From Fragilariopsis cylindrus CCMP1102 (lineage: Eukaryota > Bacillariophyta > Bacillariophyceae > Bacillariales > Bacillariaceae), in assembly GCA_900095095.1 (NCBI GenBank), contig FMBT01000043.1, positions 1 to 39,568 on the forward strand: a DNA stretch of 39,568 bases. Direction: 5' to 3'. The position numbers and the translations under genes are program-made. Each line of letters begins with the position of its first letter. Position 1 is the stretch's first letter. Of the stretch, positions 22,121 through 33,100 are shown piece by piece. Below the pieces are notes generated by a model. That model was not told the origin of the DNA. It did no database searches and saw only the letters and a list, made by a program, of their open reading frames with translations.

Positions 22121-22536
22121 AGTGGGTGGGTGCGTATATGTATATAGGACCTAAATTGGTTATTGATTACTTGTATGTATCGATGCGGTAAAACGTATAC
22201 AATATTATTATTTTGTCATCGTTATGATTGATCTGTTTTTCTTTTTACCTGATAATTTTTTGATTTTTCCTTCATCGATCTTTTTCAAAATTATTCGATT
22301 CATTCGATCCATTGAAAAAATCTCGGTTCACGTTTGGATCAATCCCCCGAATTGGTTTCCCCTAAAAAACCTCCCGATCCTTCGTTAGTAAACAACTTCA
22401 ACAAAGAACAACACGACAAGCTTTCGTAAGATGGATGTGGATGGATGTATCTGTCGATCGATAACGATGGTGGAACGGAACACACTTCTTTATCGTCAAA
22501 CAAACAAAAATATAAATAGTATAAATAGAATATAAA
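22121..22536. promoter_or_regulatory. Shared divergent promoter region of CDK7 and FCP genes
   Basis: 416 bases between two divergent starts. On the FCP side, TATAAATA occurs at 22511-22518 and 22520-22527 and TATAAAA at 22531-22537. These are so close to ATG 22537 that they may be A/T-rich leader rather than a working TATA box. No other motif can be called by eye. Confidence 0.45.
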
Positions 22537-23456
22537 ATGAAGTATACTATCCTCGCCTCAATTATTGTCGGTTCTACCGCCTTTGCTCCTACGCAACAAC
22601 AAAGATCTACTTCATCTTTGGCTGCCGGTCCAAACGAAGCATACGCTAACGAACCAGGTGTATTGCACCATTGGGAGTATATGATCCTTGTGCACTTCTT
22701 GACGGTGCCGATCAAGATAGATTCGATCATTTACGAGGAGTTGAATTAAAGCATGGTCGTGTATCAATGTTAGCAGTTGTTGGATACTTAACCACATACG
22801 GTACGTATATCGATCAATGTTGATGTGCTATAGCTAGCTAGCTAGTCCCAGTTTGTACTGAAAAAGTGTTTCATTTTAAGTCATTTCGTTTATGTATGCT
22901 GTAATAATGCAATAATACAATCCCCAGTAGTATCTAGATTTCTCATATATAAATCCTTCCTTTCGCTTTCTATGTAAATTAAAAACAAACTAATTTTTTT
23001 ATGGTTATGAAAAACTGAACAAAAAAATCACAAATAATAGCCGGTTTTCGTCTTCCTGGTCTAGAAGAAATCCCAGGTGGTTTCGCAGCCTGGAAGGCAC
23101 TACCACAAGAGGTTGTTGGACAAATGGGTATGGCATTGATTGTTATGGAAATGGCCAATAGAGATCATACCGGAAATGCTAAATTTCCAGGTGATTTCCG
23201 TAATAACGCACTTGATTTTGGTTGGGACGAACAATCCGAGGCATGGCAAAAGAAGAAGAGAACTATCGAAATCAATAATGGACGTGCTGCACAGATGGGT
23301 ATCCTTGGTATTATGGTCCATGAAAGTTTAGGTAACCTAAATGAAATCCTTCCTGCAGGAGCAGCCCCCGCTGTGGCTGCTGTGTCTGCTGTTGCAGCCC
23401 CCGCTGTGGCTGCTGTTGCCGCGGTTGTTGAAGCTGTTCCTGATGCCGTCCTTTAA
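22537..23456 (+). CDS. Fucoxanthin chlorophyll a/c-binding protein, Lhcf type
   Basis: A light-harvesting antenna protein of the thylakoid membrane. The bipartite plastid leader is MKYTILASIIVGSTAFAPTQ, with the TA/FAP cleavage motif that routes diatom proteins into the plastid. Then come APLGVYDP, helix 1 with VELKHGRVSMLAVVGYL (Glu and Arg chlorophyll/salt-bridge residues), FPGDFRNNALDFGW, and helix 3 with IEINNGRAAQMGILGIMVHESLG. One intron lies at 22801-23040, inside YAGFRLPG. A -1 break near 22665 (GTATTGCACC) separates the leader from the mature part; one extra G restores VLAPLG. The product is about 226 aa. The loop between helices 1 and 2 is shorter than in typical Lhcf proteins, and the C-terminus carries an extra about 30-residue Ala/Val/Pro tail. 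Its assignment to Lhcf rather than Lhcr or Lhcx rests on motif wording. Confidence 0.93.
23361..23416 (+). repeat. 23-bp direct repeat in the FCP C-terminal tail
   Basis: The same 23 bases starting gcagcccccgctg occur at 23361-23383 and 23394-23416, encoding AAPAVAAV-type repeats at the end of the light-harvesting protein. Confidence 0.85.
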
Positions 23457-24389
23457 AGCAATATGCTTTTTTGCGAGAGGCTAGACTAGACTCAATACTC
23501 CATAATACGAATCAATGAATTTATCAATATATTAGATAACGTTTTGTATCATTCATACATACATACCTACCTACGTCTTATATTATATCCTTTTTGTATT
23601 CATTCAGACGAGAACCAACCAACCACACACCCTCATTTAAATTAAAAAATCATATACAAACTAGCTGAATTCCAATACAAGGATTCCGTACAGATAGAAA
23701 TCTACATCGACAAGCTATTCTAATTTTAAATGATTTGTATTAAATCTATTTACTTAAACCTCTTTAGTTGTCTAGTTTCAGAAGTAAAATGTGTGGACAT
23801 ACAGATACTACTACTGAATTGGTGATTTAGTAATAAGTGAGAGTCCTAGTTGACTTTTTGTTGTAGCAAACTGGTACTAGAATGAAATGCCTGACACCCA
23901 GTTGTGGTTCCATTCATTTGGGTTTAAAAAGAACATCCATGATATATAGTATATATGATTGTATGTAACAGCAAAATTCAACAAGGTATTTGGAAGACTG
24001 TCATATAAGTACCATGCTCGTCAGAAGATGACTTGTCAGGAATAAATAGCATGCTATTTACAGAGGTGTGAACTAAAAAGTATTCAATGTAGTAGTAATA
24101 ATAATAATAATAATAATAATAGCTACACTTACAACACATGTACTTTGCCACGATAATTTTATTTGCCAAAAATTGGGGGGGGGGGGGAGAATAGGGCATT
24201 TTCGCTCAATTTTTTAATTCCCGCGGAAAGGAATAGGATGGTCCAGCAATTTAAAAAAAAAATCGTTTTTTTGTTTGGTTTTGAACGACGATGAGTTAAC
24301 AACTACAAAATCAACAACAACAACATAGTACGCACCATTGTACATATACCATTGTACCGAAGAAGCAATCGCATTGAGGATTAAGAAGG
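23457..24389. other. Intergenic region with microsatellites
   Basis: About 930 bases between FCP and EMC7. It holds CATACATACATACCTACCTAC near 23552-23572, an ATA/TAA trinucleotide run at about 24096-24120 and a run of 13 G at 24175-24187. No gene is seen. The EMC7 promoter should be in the right half. Confidence 0.6.
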
Positions 24390-25178
24390 ATGATATCTGT
24401 ATTGAAACTGGTAAAGGCATTGATTCTGCTTGGTTGTCTGAGCAAATGGTAAGTTGTTATAGGTTAAGATCTGATTCTTTAAAAAAAATATTCGCAACTC
24501 AGTCATCGGTCTACTCAACATCAGTCGTATCGTATTGTATCTAACCAACCCTTTTTGATATCTGCTTTACATCTAATAATATTTAATGAAAATAGTTCTG
24601 CAGAAAATGTTCCAACAACGGATCTCGAAGGTCGTTTGGAATTCCCAAGTAGTGCACCTTTTAATATAACAACTAAGATTACATTAAATAATGGAGAATA
24701 TACTACGTATTCACGAACGGATGGTTCCTTTGTAATTTATAATGTCCCACCTGGAATACATCAATTGGATATTGATTCAAAGACGTTTCATTTTGGTCAA
24801 ATAAAGATCCAACTATTAGAAGAAGCTATGGATGCACCAAAATGTCTTGAATATGCCTTCCCCGGTGCTCCCAAAAGAGCATTAAAATATCCTTAATTTT
24901 AAATCCTAAGGCTACATTACAATACTTTGAAGCAAAGAAGGGATTTTCTATTTTTTCTTGTTAAAAATCCTATGGTTATTATGATGCTGTTTTCAGTTGT
25001 TTTAATGGTCATGATGCCAAAAATGATGGAGGGAATGGAACCAGAAGAAAAGGCAAGAATGAAAGAACAAATGAAAAATCAACAAGATCCATCAGCAATG
25101 TTAACACAAATGTGGAGTGGTATTACAGGAGGAGAAGAGAAAGAAGCTGACACCAAAAAGAGGATTAAAAGAGGATGA
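24390..25178 (+). CDS. EMC7: EMC7, ER membrane protein complex subunit 7
   Basis: The EMC inserts transmembrane segments at the ER; EMC7 is its lumenal beta-sandwich subunit with one membrane helix. ATG 24390 opens a signal peptide (MISVLKLVKALILLGC), and the intron 24449-24595 splices it to SAENVPTTDLEGRLEF. The beta-sandwich has the family core YTTYSRTDGSFVIYNVPPGIHQLDI. The tail reads LVKNPMVIMMLFSVVLMVMMPKMM, the conserved NPMxxMM membrane segment, followed by a charged coil. Two frame breaks: -1 near 24893 (one extra T avoids TAA and gives YPLILNPKA), and one in the T6 run at 24951-24956 that needs either one base fewer or two more. The product is about 213 aa. The signal peptide is in a different frame from the longer overlapping ORF but matches the splice phase exactly. 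Confidence 0.88.
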
Positions 25179-25392
25179 TAAAATAAATGAATGCATACAC
25201 ATATTCATAAAACTTTATACATATTAAATTAAAATCAGATACACCCAACAACAAATAAAAGAGAGAGAAAGAAAGAAAGATATAATAAAATATTTTAACT
25301 TATTCCTACAATTCTTTTTTCAATTATCAAAATTAACAAGCATGACTTTTTCTTCTTCTTTCTTCTATCATTGTATTTTTATTATTCATCCA
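25179..25392. other. Convergent 3' gap
   Basis: A/T-rich sequence with a GAAAGAAAGAAAG run, between the convergent EMC7 and NFU genes. No gene is seen. Confidence 0.5.
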
Positions 25393-26694
25393 TTACAAAT
25401 CGATGTGTTTTACAAAATCAATATCCAATAGAGCAAGTTCAAGTCCTTGCTTAATTTTATTCGCTCCACGAAAGCTCAATTTGACTGTACCAATTGGATC
25501 AACGTCTATTACTTTTACTAGACCACCCATAGCAAGAATAGCAGGCTTGATCCTATCGACTTCCTTTTGAACTGCTTGGAATGATAATGTTTTAGGATCT
25601 TGATCTTCTCCTTCTGTTCCACCTGCTTCTACTTGAAGAACTTCACCTAAATCAACAAAATTCTCCTTCAATACACGTTCAATTCCCATTTGCATTGTTA
25701 CAGTAGATGATGGACATGATCCACATGCACCCTCAAGTACTAAATATACATTCTTCGTTTCCTCGTCAACTCTCTCAACAGAAACATTACCACCATCAGA
25801 TATAAGATATGGACGAATTTCATCTAGGACACTATCAACATTTTCTTTGTTAAAGGCTAATGCCTCACTCGTATCTACAGTACTTGCGTAATTAGTATCA
25901 AATGGTGATACGACATCACTACTCTCCGATGATGATTCAGTTGGTGCTGGTGTTGCTGATTCATCTATCTCTCTTGATGATGTCACGCCCTGACGAACAT
26001 TCGACATGGCACCTGTCATCATCTCAAAGTAGGAATTATCCATTTCATCGTCATCATCGTCGTCGTCATCATCATCGTCTAAATAGTCATCGAGATCCAT
26101 GGCTGACATTACCGGATCAAAATTTGTTTTTCCATTCACTTGGAATGCTTCCTTCCTCCAGTCAAATGCAATTGATTCCATCGCATTATCATTCGGTATA
26201 ATAAATGAAAGAGCACGAATATATGAAACACGATCGGTACCATATTCGTCCAAATGTGTTTGTAACGTTGTTGCTAAATCATGAGTAATACCAATATGTT
26301 GACAGACTTCCCATCCCTCTCCTTTTGCTTTCTTATAATCAGAATTGAGTACGGCATATGCTCCAGCTACTTGATGACCCTTCAACCCAACCAACATAAT
26401 TTTGATTGGAAGAATACGTTTTCCGTTAATAACCGGTGCAGGAGCTTTGTTACTATTGCTATTAGTATCATCGTCGACAGTAGTAGGTGTTGACGTCGAT
26501 GCGAATAATGATGTCGATGACGATGAAGATGACGGTATTCTCATTGTCGTTGGATTTGATACAAGTATCGGTGAAGTGAGGAAGCCATGAGATAGAAGAT
26601 GGTGATTTTCATAATTAGTGAAGATACAAATACTGGCGGTGACAATTGTCAATAACAACAGACGAGGTGAACGGTATTGTGTTGTCGTTTTCAT
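25393..26694 (-). CDS. Plastid NifU-like (NFU) iron-sulfur scaffold with N-terminal GIY-YIG-like domain
   Basis: An intact single-exon protein of 433 aa. The leader has a hydrophobic signal (LLLLTIVTASICIF) followed by HGFLTS, compatible with import into the complex plastid. Residues about 95-195 resemble the GIY-YIG-like domain of plant GRXS16: GAYAVL, QHIGITHDLATTLQTHL. An 11-Asp run and a Ser/Thr-rich linker follow. The NifU C-terminal domain has VDSVLDEIRPYLISDGGNVSVE and the cluster-binding CxxC in GACGSCPSSTVTMQMGIERVL. A second, degenerate NifU repeat without CxxC (EVDRIKPAILAMGGLVKV ... IKQGLELALLDIDFVKHI) completes the NFU1-3 plastid layout. Role: transferring [4Fe-4S] clusters to photosystem I and other plastid proteins (family knowledge). 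The GIY-YIG fusion is the unusual part; the GIY is GAY and the YIG is HIG, so nuclease activity is doubtful. Confidence 0.9.
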   Translation of the reverse strand: MKTTTQYRSPRLLLLTIVTASICIFTNYENHHLLSHGFLTSPILVSNPTTMRIPSSSSSSTSLFASTSTPTTVDDDTNSNSNKAPAPVINGKRILPIKIMLVGLKGHQVAGAYAVLNSDYKKAKGEGWEVCQHIGITHDLATTLQTHLDEYGTDRVSYIRALSFIIPNDNAMESIAFDWRKEAFQVNGKTNFDPVMSAMDLDDYLDDDDDDDDDDDEMDNSYFEMMTGAMSNVRQGVTSSREIDESATPAPTESSSESSDVVSPFDTNYASTVDTSEALAFNKENVDSVLDEIRPYLISDGGNVSVERVDEETKNVYLVLEGACGSCPSSTVTMQMGIERVLKENFVDLGEVLQVEAGGTEGEDQDPKTLSFQAVQKEVDRIKPAILAMGGLVKVIDVDPIGTVKLSFRGANKIKQGLELALLDIDFVKHIDL

Positions 26695-27348
26695 GATTAT
26701 TTTCGTTTTATACTTTTGCTTGATGTTGTTTCTTTCTGCCTTTCACTTGCTTGCAATAGAGAATTATTTGATTACGAGATTTCGAACAGAATTTTTTGTG
26801 ATTACTGCGAAGATTGAATTGGCAAATGGTTGATGATCACGCAGAGCTGTGATGGTTGTGTTTCGATTCTGTTCATTAAAGACACGAGAAATGTGTGTAG
26901 CGGTTGAATTCGGGGGCAATAATCAAACAAATAAAGGGTAAAGAAGGGGGGTAAAACTTAGATCTTAAAATTTAATTATTTACGATGATTATTTAGTCAG
27001 TTATCAGTTATCTCCTACAAGTAGCTACAGTAGTAATGTGCCTATACAATTTGCAATCTACCCTCCACCATGACTATGTTTTGAAGAGTGGCGTTCACTA
27101 TACGACTTTCCTACAGATGGACATGTCGCTAAAGCAGGAAGTCTGACGACAAAAAGAAAACAGAAAATTATTGAAGAAGAACCCAAAAGTACTTCTGTCT
27201 CTCTGCAAGTTTCATTTCCAGGATTCTATATAGTATAGACTCTATGATTATTTCTACTCGGTTAGTGGGAGGAAAGTCACAACCCTCCATAGATATAATT
27301 TACCATGTAGAAATGCCACCCCCCCCTCCCCCTCCTCTTCCTCCCTGG
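26695..27348. other. Intergenic region upstream of NFU
   Basis: 654 bases between the NFU start and the end of the acid phosphatase (both leftward). A C-rich tract (CACCCCCCCCTCCCCCTCC) is at about 27317-27335. No gene is seen. Confidence 0.5.
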
Positions 27349-29517
27349 CTAGTCTATAACAACGTCAGGCTCGTTCATCATGAACTCTACCGATGAATCC
27401 CTTCCCGAGCTCACCAACTCTGATTGATCGCGTTGTCGCCTTCTAGGATTGCATCTACAAATGTGTATGATACTACAGGTTAGGATACTACCAATTATGA
27501 AACTTATAGCCATTGATATTACCCAAAACATAATTCCGTAATTCATTGCATATTGCTCGGAAATAGACCAAAAAATACTTTGTCCGGGCGAATCAATAAT
27601 CTCATCTTCTATGCCACATCCTCTATGTTCTCGTGTGGCAAATTGCGTAACTCGATTCATCAATACAGATACATTGCATAAATGTGAGTATTCTGGGCAG
27701 CCTTCTATCAACCATGTAAGCACCTGGCCATTGTAGACAAGTCGAAATCGGTATCTAGAAGAAGGGTCATTGGAGGTAGATGATTTGCCTTCTATACCTT
27801 CATCAATAACCTCGTGAATCTGTCGCATATAGGTAGTTAGATAAATTGACAAGCCGTTTTATGAGTGTAGTGTGTGTGTGTGTGTGTGAACAAAGAGAAG
27901 TATCTCGTATCTTACCTCTATTATCATCATGCTAGCATACCATGGAAAGTTTGTATTGTTCCAAATATTTGGACTGAGAGATGCCATGAGTGGAGCAATA
28001 GTTGAATCATGTCCGGAATATAGTGCAAATTTCACATAGTCCGTTTCTACAATCTTGTCATTTTTCTTCTCCTTTATGACAGGTTTGATATAGTCTACAA
28101 TCTCATTCCAAAACGGTCCCATGTCCATCTTAGAAAGCTCCGAATCATTGTATCGATTAGCCATGGTTTCATTCACAATGATCTAGTAGCGATATAGGCG
28201 GTACAGACGAAATTCAGTTCAAGCATGTGTGTATTATATTGTTAGAAAAAATCACAATAATAATATTAATAAATAGTCAAGGACAAGCGAATGGATAAAG
28301 TAGCAATTAACAATAGAGTTGACGAATATATATATATATATATATATACATACATACATACATACATACATATTATACGTACATAATTCATAAGACGCTC
28401 AAAGCGATTAGGACCATACTTTTTAGTGTATTGATTATCATCCACCTCACTACTTTCAATTGTAATCATTAATAACATCTGGTAGGCTTCGATCGGTACA
28501 GATACTTGACATAAGGCAATCTGTAGCACCAAAAGTAACATCCGCACCACGTAGTAATTCATCTTTGATGAGTTGTTGCATTAGAACACTTTCATCGGAC
28601 TTAATGAAGGCCTGGTATTCTTCTGATTCGTCACTGCGAGATATAGCAGCTTTTTGAGTGGGGCACATAAATTTTCCTTTTACACTCGAAAGAATGTCAA
28701 CCTTGCGATCTGCTGTATGGTGGGTGATGATAGGATTTACACCATTATGTGCCTTATTATAATGCAATAATTCAGGACCAAACATTGTCGATAATAGAAC
28801 CTGTCCCGATGCCAACGTTCTTTGATCGTCGTCAGATCTGTATCGCAATTTACCATTAAGGAACGGATAATCTCCATCGTCGTTATTATTATTAATCTTA
28901 TTATTATGTAACGATGACGTATCAAACAATCGCAGACGCGGATCTACCTGTGATGAGCTGTTACTGCTACTTGTACTACCATCGTACAAATAGGCATTAC
29001 GGAGATGTTTCCCATTGGATGTTTGTTGGTCATAACCTTGTTTAATTAATTGCCCATCCTGACAGGTTCCATTCATTCTGTTTCTGTACGGTGCCTCATC
29101 ACCTTGAAATGCATCATATATCTTTTCTACCAAAAACGAACCCTTATCTTCGTCATCACTTTGTCCTTCGTAATAAGGCCTCGTTGAAAGAAGCGTCGTC
29201 AATTGGCAGTCCCAAATCCCATCCTCATTTTCCCAATGCCCATCAAAGCAATGTTTTGTGTGTATAGGTGTACGGGCACCGTGTCGGATGATTGCAGATA
29301 CATGTACAATCTGGGTATTCTCGTTATTACTTGTTGGTAATGGAGGAATATTACGCGTTGCCATTTCAGGTATATCGGAACAATAAGGTGGATAAGCTTC
29401 ATAACGTTGGTACGAGTAGAACTCAGCTGACACGTCAAGAAAATTTAGTGAAGCCAGTACGGTGGATAACCATATCGCAAAGTAGGCGTACATGTAATAG
29501 GTCGTCTGAATTCTCAT
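27349..29517 (-). CDS. Membrane-anchored histidine acid phosphatase (clade 2)
   Basis: A histidine-phosphatase superfamily enzyme, presumably acting on extracytoplasmic phosphomonoesters. Signal peptide near residues 5-30 (YAYFAIWLSTVLASLNFLDV), catalytic RHGARTP at 78-84, Cys residues of the lid domain, and the distant catalytic HD in YSGHDSTIAPLMASL. A C-terminal transmembrane helix (IMFWVISMAISFIIGSILTC) is followed by CRCNPRRRQR as a cytoplasmic stop-transfer, making it type I. Introns are 28183-28382, which carries a TA/CATA microsatellite, and 27820-27915, which carries a TG run. A frame change near 28459-28470 (after PDVIND, before TIESSEVDD) is of the +1 or -2 type, unlike most others here. 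The product is about 623 aa. A large Ser/Asn-rich insertion lies after NAYLYDG. It is close in layout to lysophosphatidic/prostatic acid phosphatases, but substrate is unknown. Confidence 0.87.
27864..27888. repeat. TG dinucleotide microsatellite in an intron
   Basis: A GTGTGTGTG run inside the second intron of the acid phosphatase gene. Confidence 0.8.
28325..28371. repeat. Compound TA / CATA microsatellite in an intron
   Basis: About eleven TA units followed by repeated CATA units, within intron 28183-28382 of the acid phosphatase gene. Confidence 0.88.
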
Positions 29518-30134
29518 CCTACTCTATTCAATACTAGTGTGTGCTTTCGTATTTGTTTCCAAACAGAAGAATGAACTAAGAAGATTCATTGATGTCGAAT
29601 TTGTTAAAAAAAATTGGTTGGCAAAATATAATAAGGCAAAATTTTGGGTTTTTGTGTCTCTGGATATAGTATGATTTACAAACATAAATAGGTCCTAGCA
29701 CTCAAACTAGTATATTTCTACGTGATCTAATAGATTTACAGAATTAAGATTTTTACTTAATGACATTACTTCATAAAAAATTGAAAAATATTTTTAAGAA
29801 ATTTCCTTTTACGACTTGTGCCCCTCTGACGAGGTGCTCAAAGTAAGGTCCTAGTCCATGAAATTTTTTAAAATTTACAAGGGGGGTTCGAGAAACTGTT
29901 AATTGTAAATTTCGTTTTTGTAATACGTCATATGGATTTTCCCGGTAGACCACAGCCACAATCAACAGCCGATCAACAATAAGAAAGTTGTTACAACAAG
30001 CAAATAACAATAAGAAAGTTGTTACAACAAGCAAATCTTCATACCTGCTTCTTGTACTTGTACTGAATCGCTATTGGGACTGTAGTCAATATCATCAGCA
30101 TAGTCGAGTATTCAGGTTTAATATCCCGTAGGTC
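29518..30134. other. Divergent intergenic region
   Basis: 617 bases between the acid phosphatase and symplekin starts. The sequence around 29765-29935 contains an 87-codon leftward ORF without recognisable homology, possibly a relic. A perfect 31-bp tandem duplication follows at 29975-30036. Confidence 0.5.
29975..30036. repeat. Perfect 31-bp tandem duplication
   Basis: Bases 29975-30005 (starting aacaataagaaagttg) are repeated exactly at 30006-30036, ending about 100 bases before the symplekin ATG. Confidence 0.9.
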
Positions 30135-33100
30135 ATGTATCGTTCAAACGATCGCCGCGGCGGGGGTGGTGGGGAAAACCTCAAGGACAACCTTGCTAGT
30201 CTAACACGGATGCAAGAAGATGACGATAATCAAATGAGTGACGACGATAATGCTGCACCTGAAATGGCATCAGAACTTGATGAGGAGGGTAATATGGATG
30301 AATCTTTACTGGACGATCCAAGAAAATTAGCATTAGAAGATTTAGAAGGTCGGGTTGTGAATGCACTTGATGATGTCATGCAACATATTGGGATTAAATC
30401 ACAGCAACAACAGAATGATGATTACAATAATAAGACGTCTGTCCAAGACGAACTCGCGACTTTATTACGACCTGTAATAGAAGTAGCTGCACATACAGCA
30501 CCTAGTATTGCTCGGACATACTATCAGGGTGGTGGTAGTTCCGCCGCTGAGGGAGTGGAAACTTCGTGTGATGAAGTATACCAACAGGTCGTTAGTGATT
30601 TAGTATTACCAAGTTTGTTTGATATTGCACAAACTGATCCAATCCCTGCCAAGCGTAGTGCTAGTTTAGAATTTTTCCGTACATTATTCAAAGAATGTCA
30701 AAAGCCTGGTAGTTGGTTGGATGTCAATTATAATACGAATAGTGCAAATGCGGGACCGTACGGATCAGGTATGAATAACAAAAGTTCTTCATCACGTCAA
30801 CGTCAACCTCCAGCACAACTTAAACGACGACAAATCAAACGATTACAACGAGAGGGAGAGATATTACGATATTGGGTGAAAGCAAGCATAGCTTGTCTTA
30901 CGCCTGGAGTTTTCACTGCAGAAGCATCAGAAATGACTGTCGCATCAAGAGGAGTGATTGCTGCATCGGCATCAATCCGTCCTTCTTTGAAACATATCAG
31001 TCAAAGGATTCGTGATGCTGATGATCGAGGAGCGAATAAATTGTTCACGCCTGTCATGCAAATGGTAGAGGGGGTACGTAACCTGTATAAAAACTAAATC
31101 GTGTACATGTTGTTTACAAGTGCATTGGTGTGAGAAAAGTGAAGGCATATGATGTCATATACATTGTCCTACTTGTACCAAGCAGCTCCCACTTATCATT
31201 TCTTTTTTCTTTCTTCTACTATTCTTTTTTTACAATTTTGATTTCTATTGTTTTCTGTTATAACACGATATATTTCTTTATTCTCACTCTCTGTTGACAG
31301 GTGTTAAAAAAACTGTTCTTTTCAACGTCGGAAGCAGAGCAAGGGGATGCCCTTCGAAGTTCCTGTATCAAATTTCTTGAAATTGTTTGTCTTTGTTGTT
31401 CAGGTAAACCCCAGGATAACTCGCGACGAAAGGAACACACAGTGAGTATCTGATCTGGTCGATTATTAATTTGTTTTAGAAAAGATACTGTATGTGGTAT
31501 TTAGCATTAGTAATACTTGTAGCTCTAAATCTAATACAAGGTTCTTTCTTTTTTTCCTTCCTTTGTGATTCTTTCTTTCTCTCTTCTAAACCATGCTCAA
31601 TTCATAGCGTGACGATTTCTCGTTGAACGACCTTCCGGAAGGGCATCCAATCATTACTAGAGAGGCATTGGAATCCATTGCTCATTATGCATTTTCTACT
31701 CTACGAGGTCTCGCAATGTTGGGAGGACAAGTCAAAATCGATAGAAATCTGCTCTCCGATATGTTGATGGGGGAATCAACTGGATTACCAAGTGCACCCG
31801 TTATCTCCATCTTAAAGCCTGCTGCGTTAGCCTACTTGGAGATCGAGTCCAACCTTCCTGGTAGTGATGGAGAGGGTGCGTTGGACATCAACATAGATAG
31901 ATCTTCTCATGAATATGACTTCTTCCTCTCGCATAAATCATACGCTTTGACTATTAATGCGTTGGCAGCCTTGGCCATTAATCGGCCAGTTTTTTTCAAG
32001 AATGGTGCGGTTTGTTTGGCACGACGGTGCGCTGATCCGCCAACATATGTAGATCAAGATGATGTGGCATACCGTGATATTAATCTTTCCAAATCGGCAG
32101 TATTAGCGATTCGGTCGCATATCAAGGCCTCTTGTTTGACTCTTTTGCGTAATGCCTTGTCGGTTCAGACACAATCTTCTACCATTCTCCATAAAGTTCT
32201 GGAGGAGAAGTGCAATATGAAAATCCAAGCCGATAAGGCCCTTGGAATGGCCGAAACCACAGTCAAACTTAAGACTGCAGGTCGTGCGGCACGTACCCAA
32301 GCCAGAACATTTTATGAGTGGGACACGAGTGGGACCTCAAAACGGCAACGAGAGACGGATGATGCTCTAGCCAAGATGCGTACAGCCAAAGTCGCTCGTG
32401 GATTGGGCCATGGGATTCAATTACCGTCATCTACAGTAGATGCAATCGAATTGGTTATAGAAAATATCAGACATTTGCCGCCCAAGCGTCCGGGCACTTC
32501 TGCAGCTACGTCTTCGACGTCCAAGAAAAAGACTCCTTTTACATTGGACTTCCTCGTTGATGCCATCATGACCAATGGCGCATCCTTGATACAAGAAGAA
32601 GGACGTTGGTATTCAAGAGATGGAGGCAGCGCCTGGTCAACATCAACTCTAGCAAACGAGGGAGAAAGAAAATACGAACTGAATATAAAATTCCTAACTG
32701 GTAACATAGTTGATGAAGTTGAGAAAAGCAAAAACAAAGACAAAGGGGCAAGAAGGAAGATCAGAAAAACATATTTGACAGCCAGCGTCGGACAGCAGCT
32801 TCCGAAGCTGTCGGCCGAATTGTTATCAGTAGCTTGTCGAGTCGCAATAGCGAATTGTCAGAATTTGCAAGTAACGTTGCTGCTCGCTTGGCATGGACAC
32901 TTGAGGGTGTTCCTCCCCCTGAACACTTGAAACCAGCTCAAGAGATGGCACTTGACTCGATTCAAAGCTCGAAGGCGCGAATTGATGATCCGAAGAAGCA
33001 CAATGCAATGGACAAGCTCGCAGAAACATTTCCTTTGGTAACCTCGTGTCTATCTTTGTCGTCTACTTCGACAATTTCATATGAAAAGGGTGGCCCCTTT

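Noticed and set aside
24338..24544. 68-codon ORF as the EMC7 N-terminus
   Set aside because: Its frame does not give a signal peptide; the overlapping ATG at 24390 does, and its splice phase fits exon 2 exactly.
29771..30034. 87-codon leftward ORF as a gene or transposon relic
   Set aside because: No motif recognised; it overlaps the tandem duplication and an A/T-rich stretch. It may be a relic, but nothing supports it.
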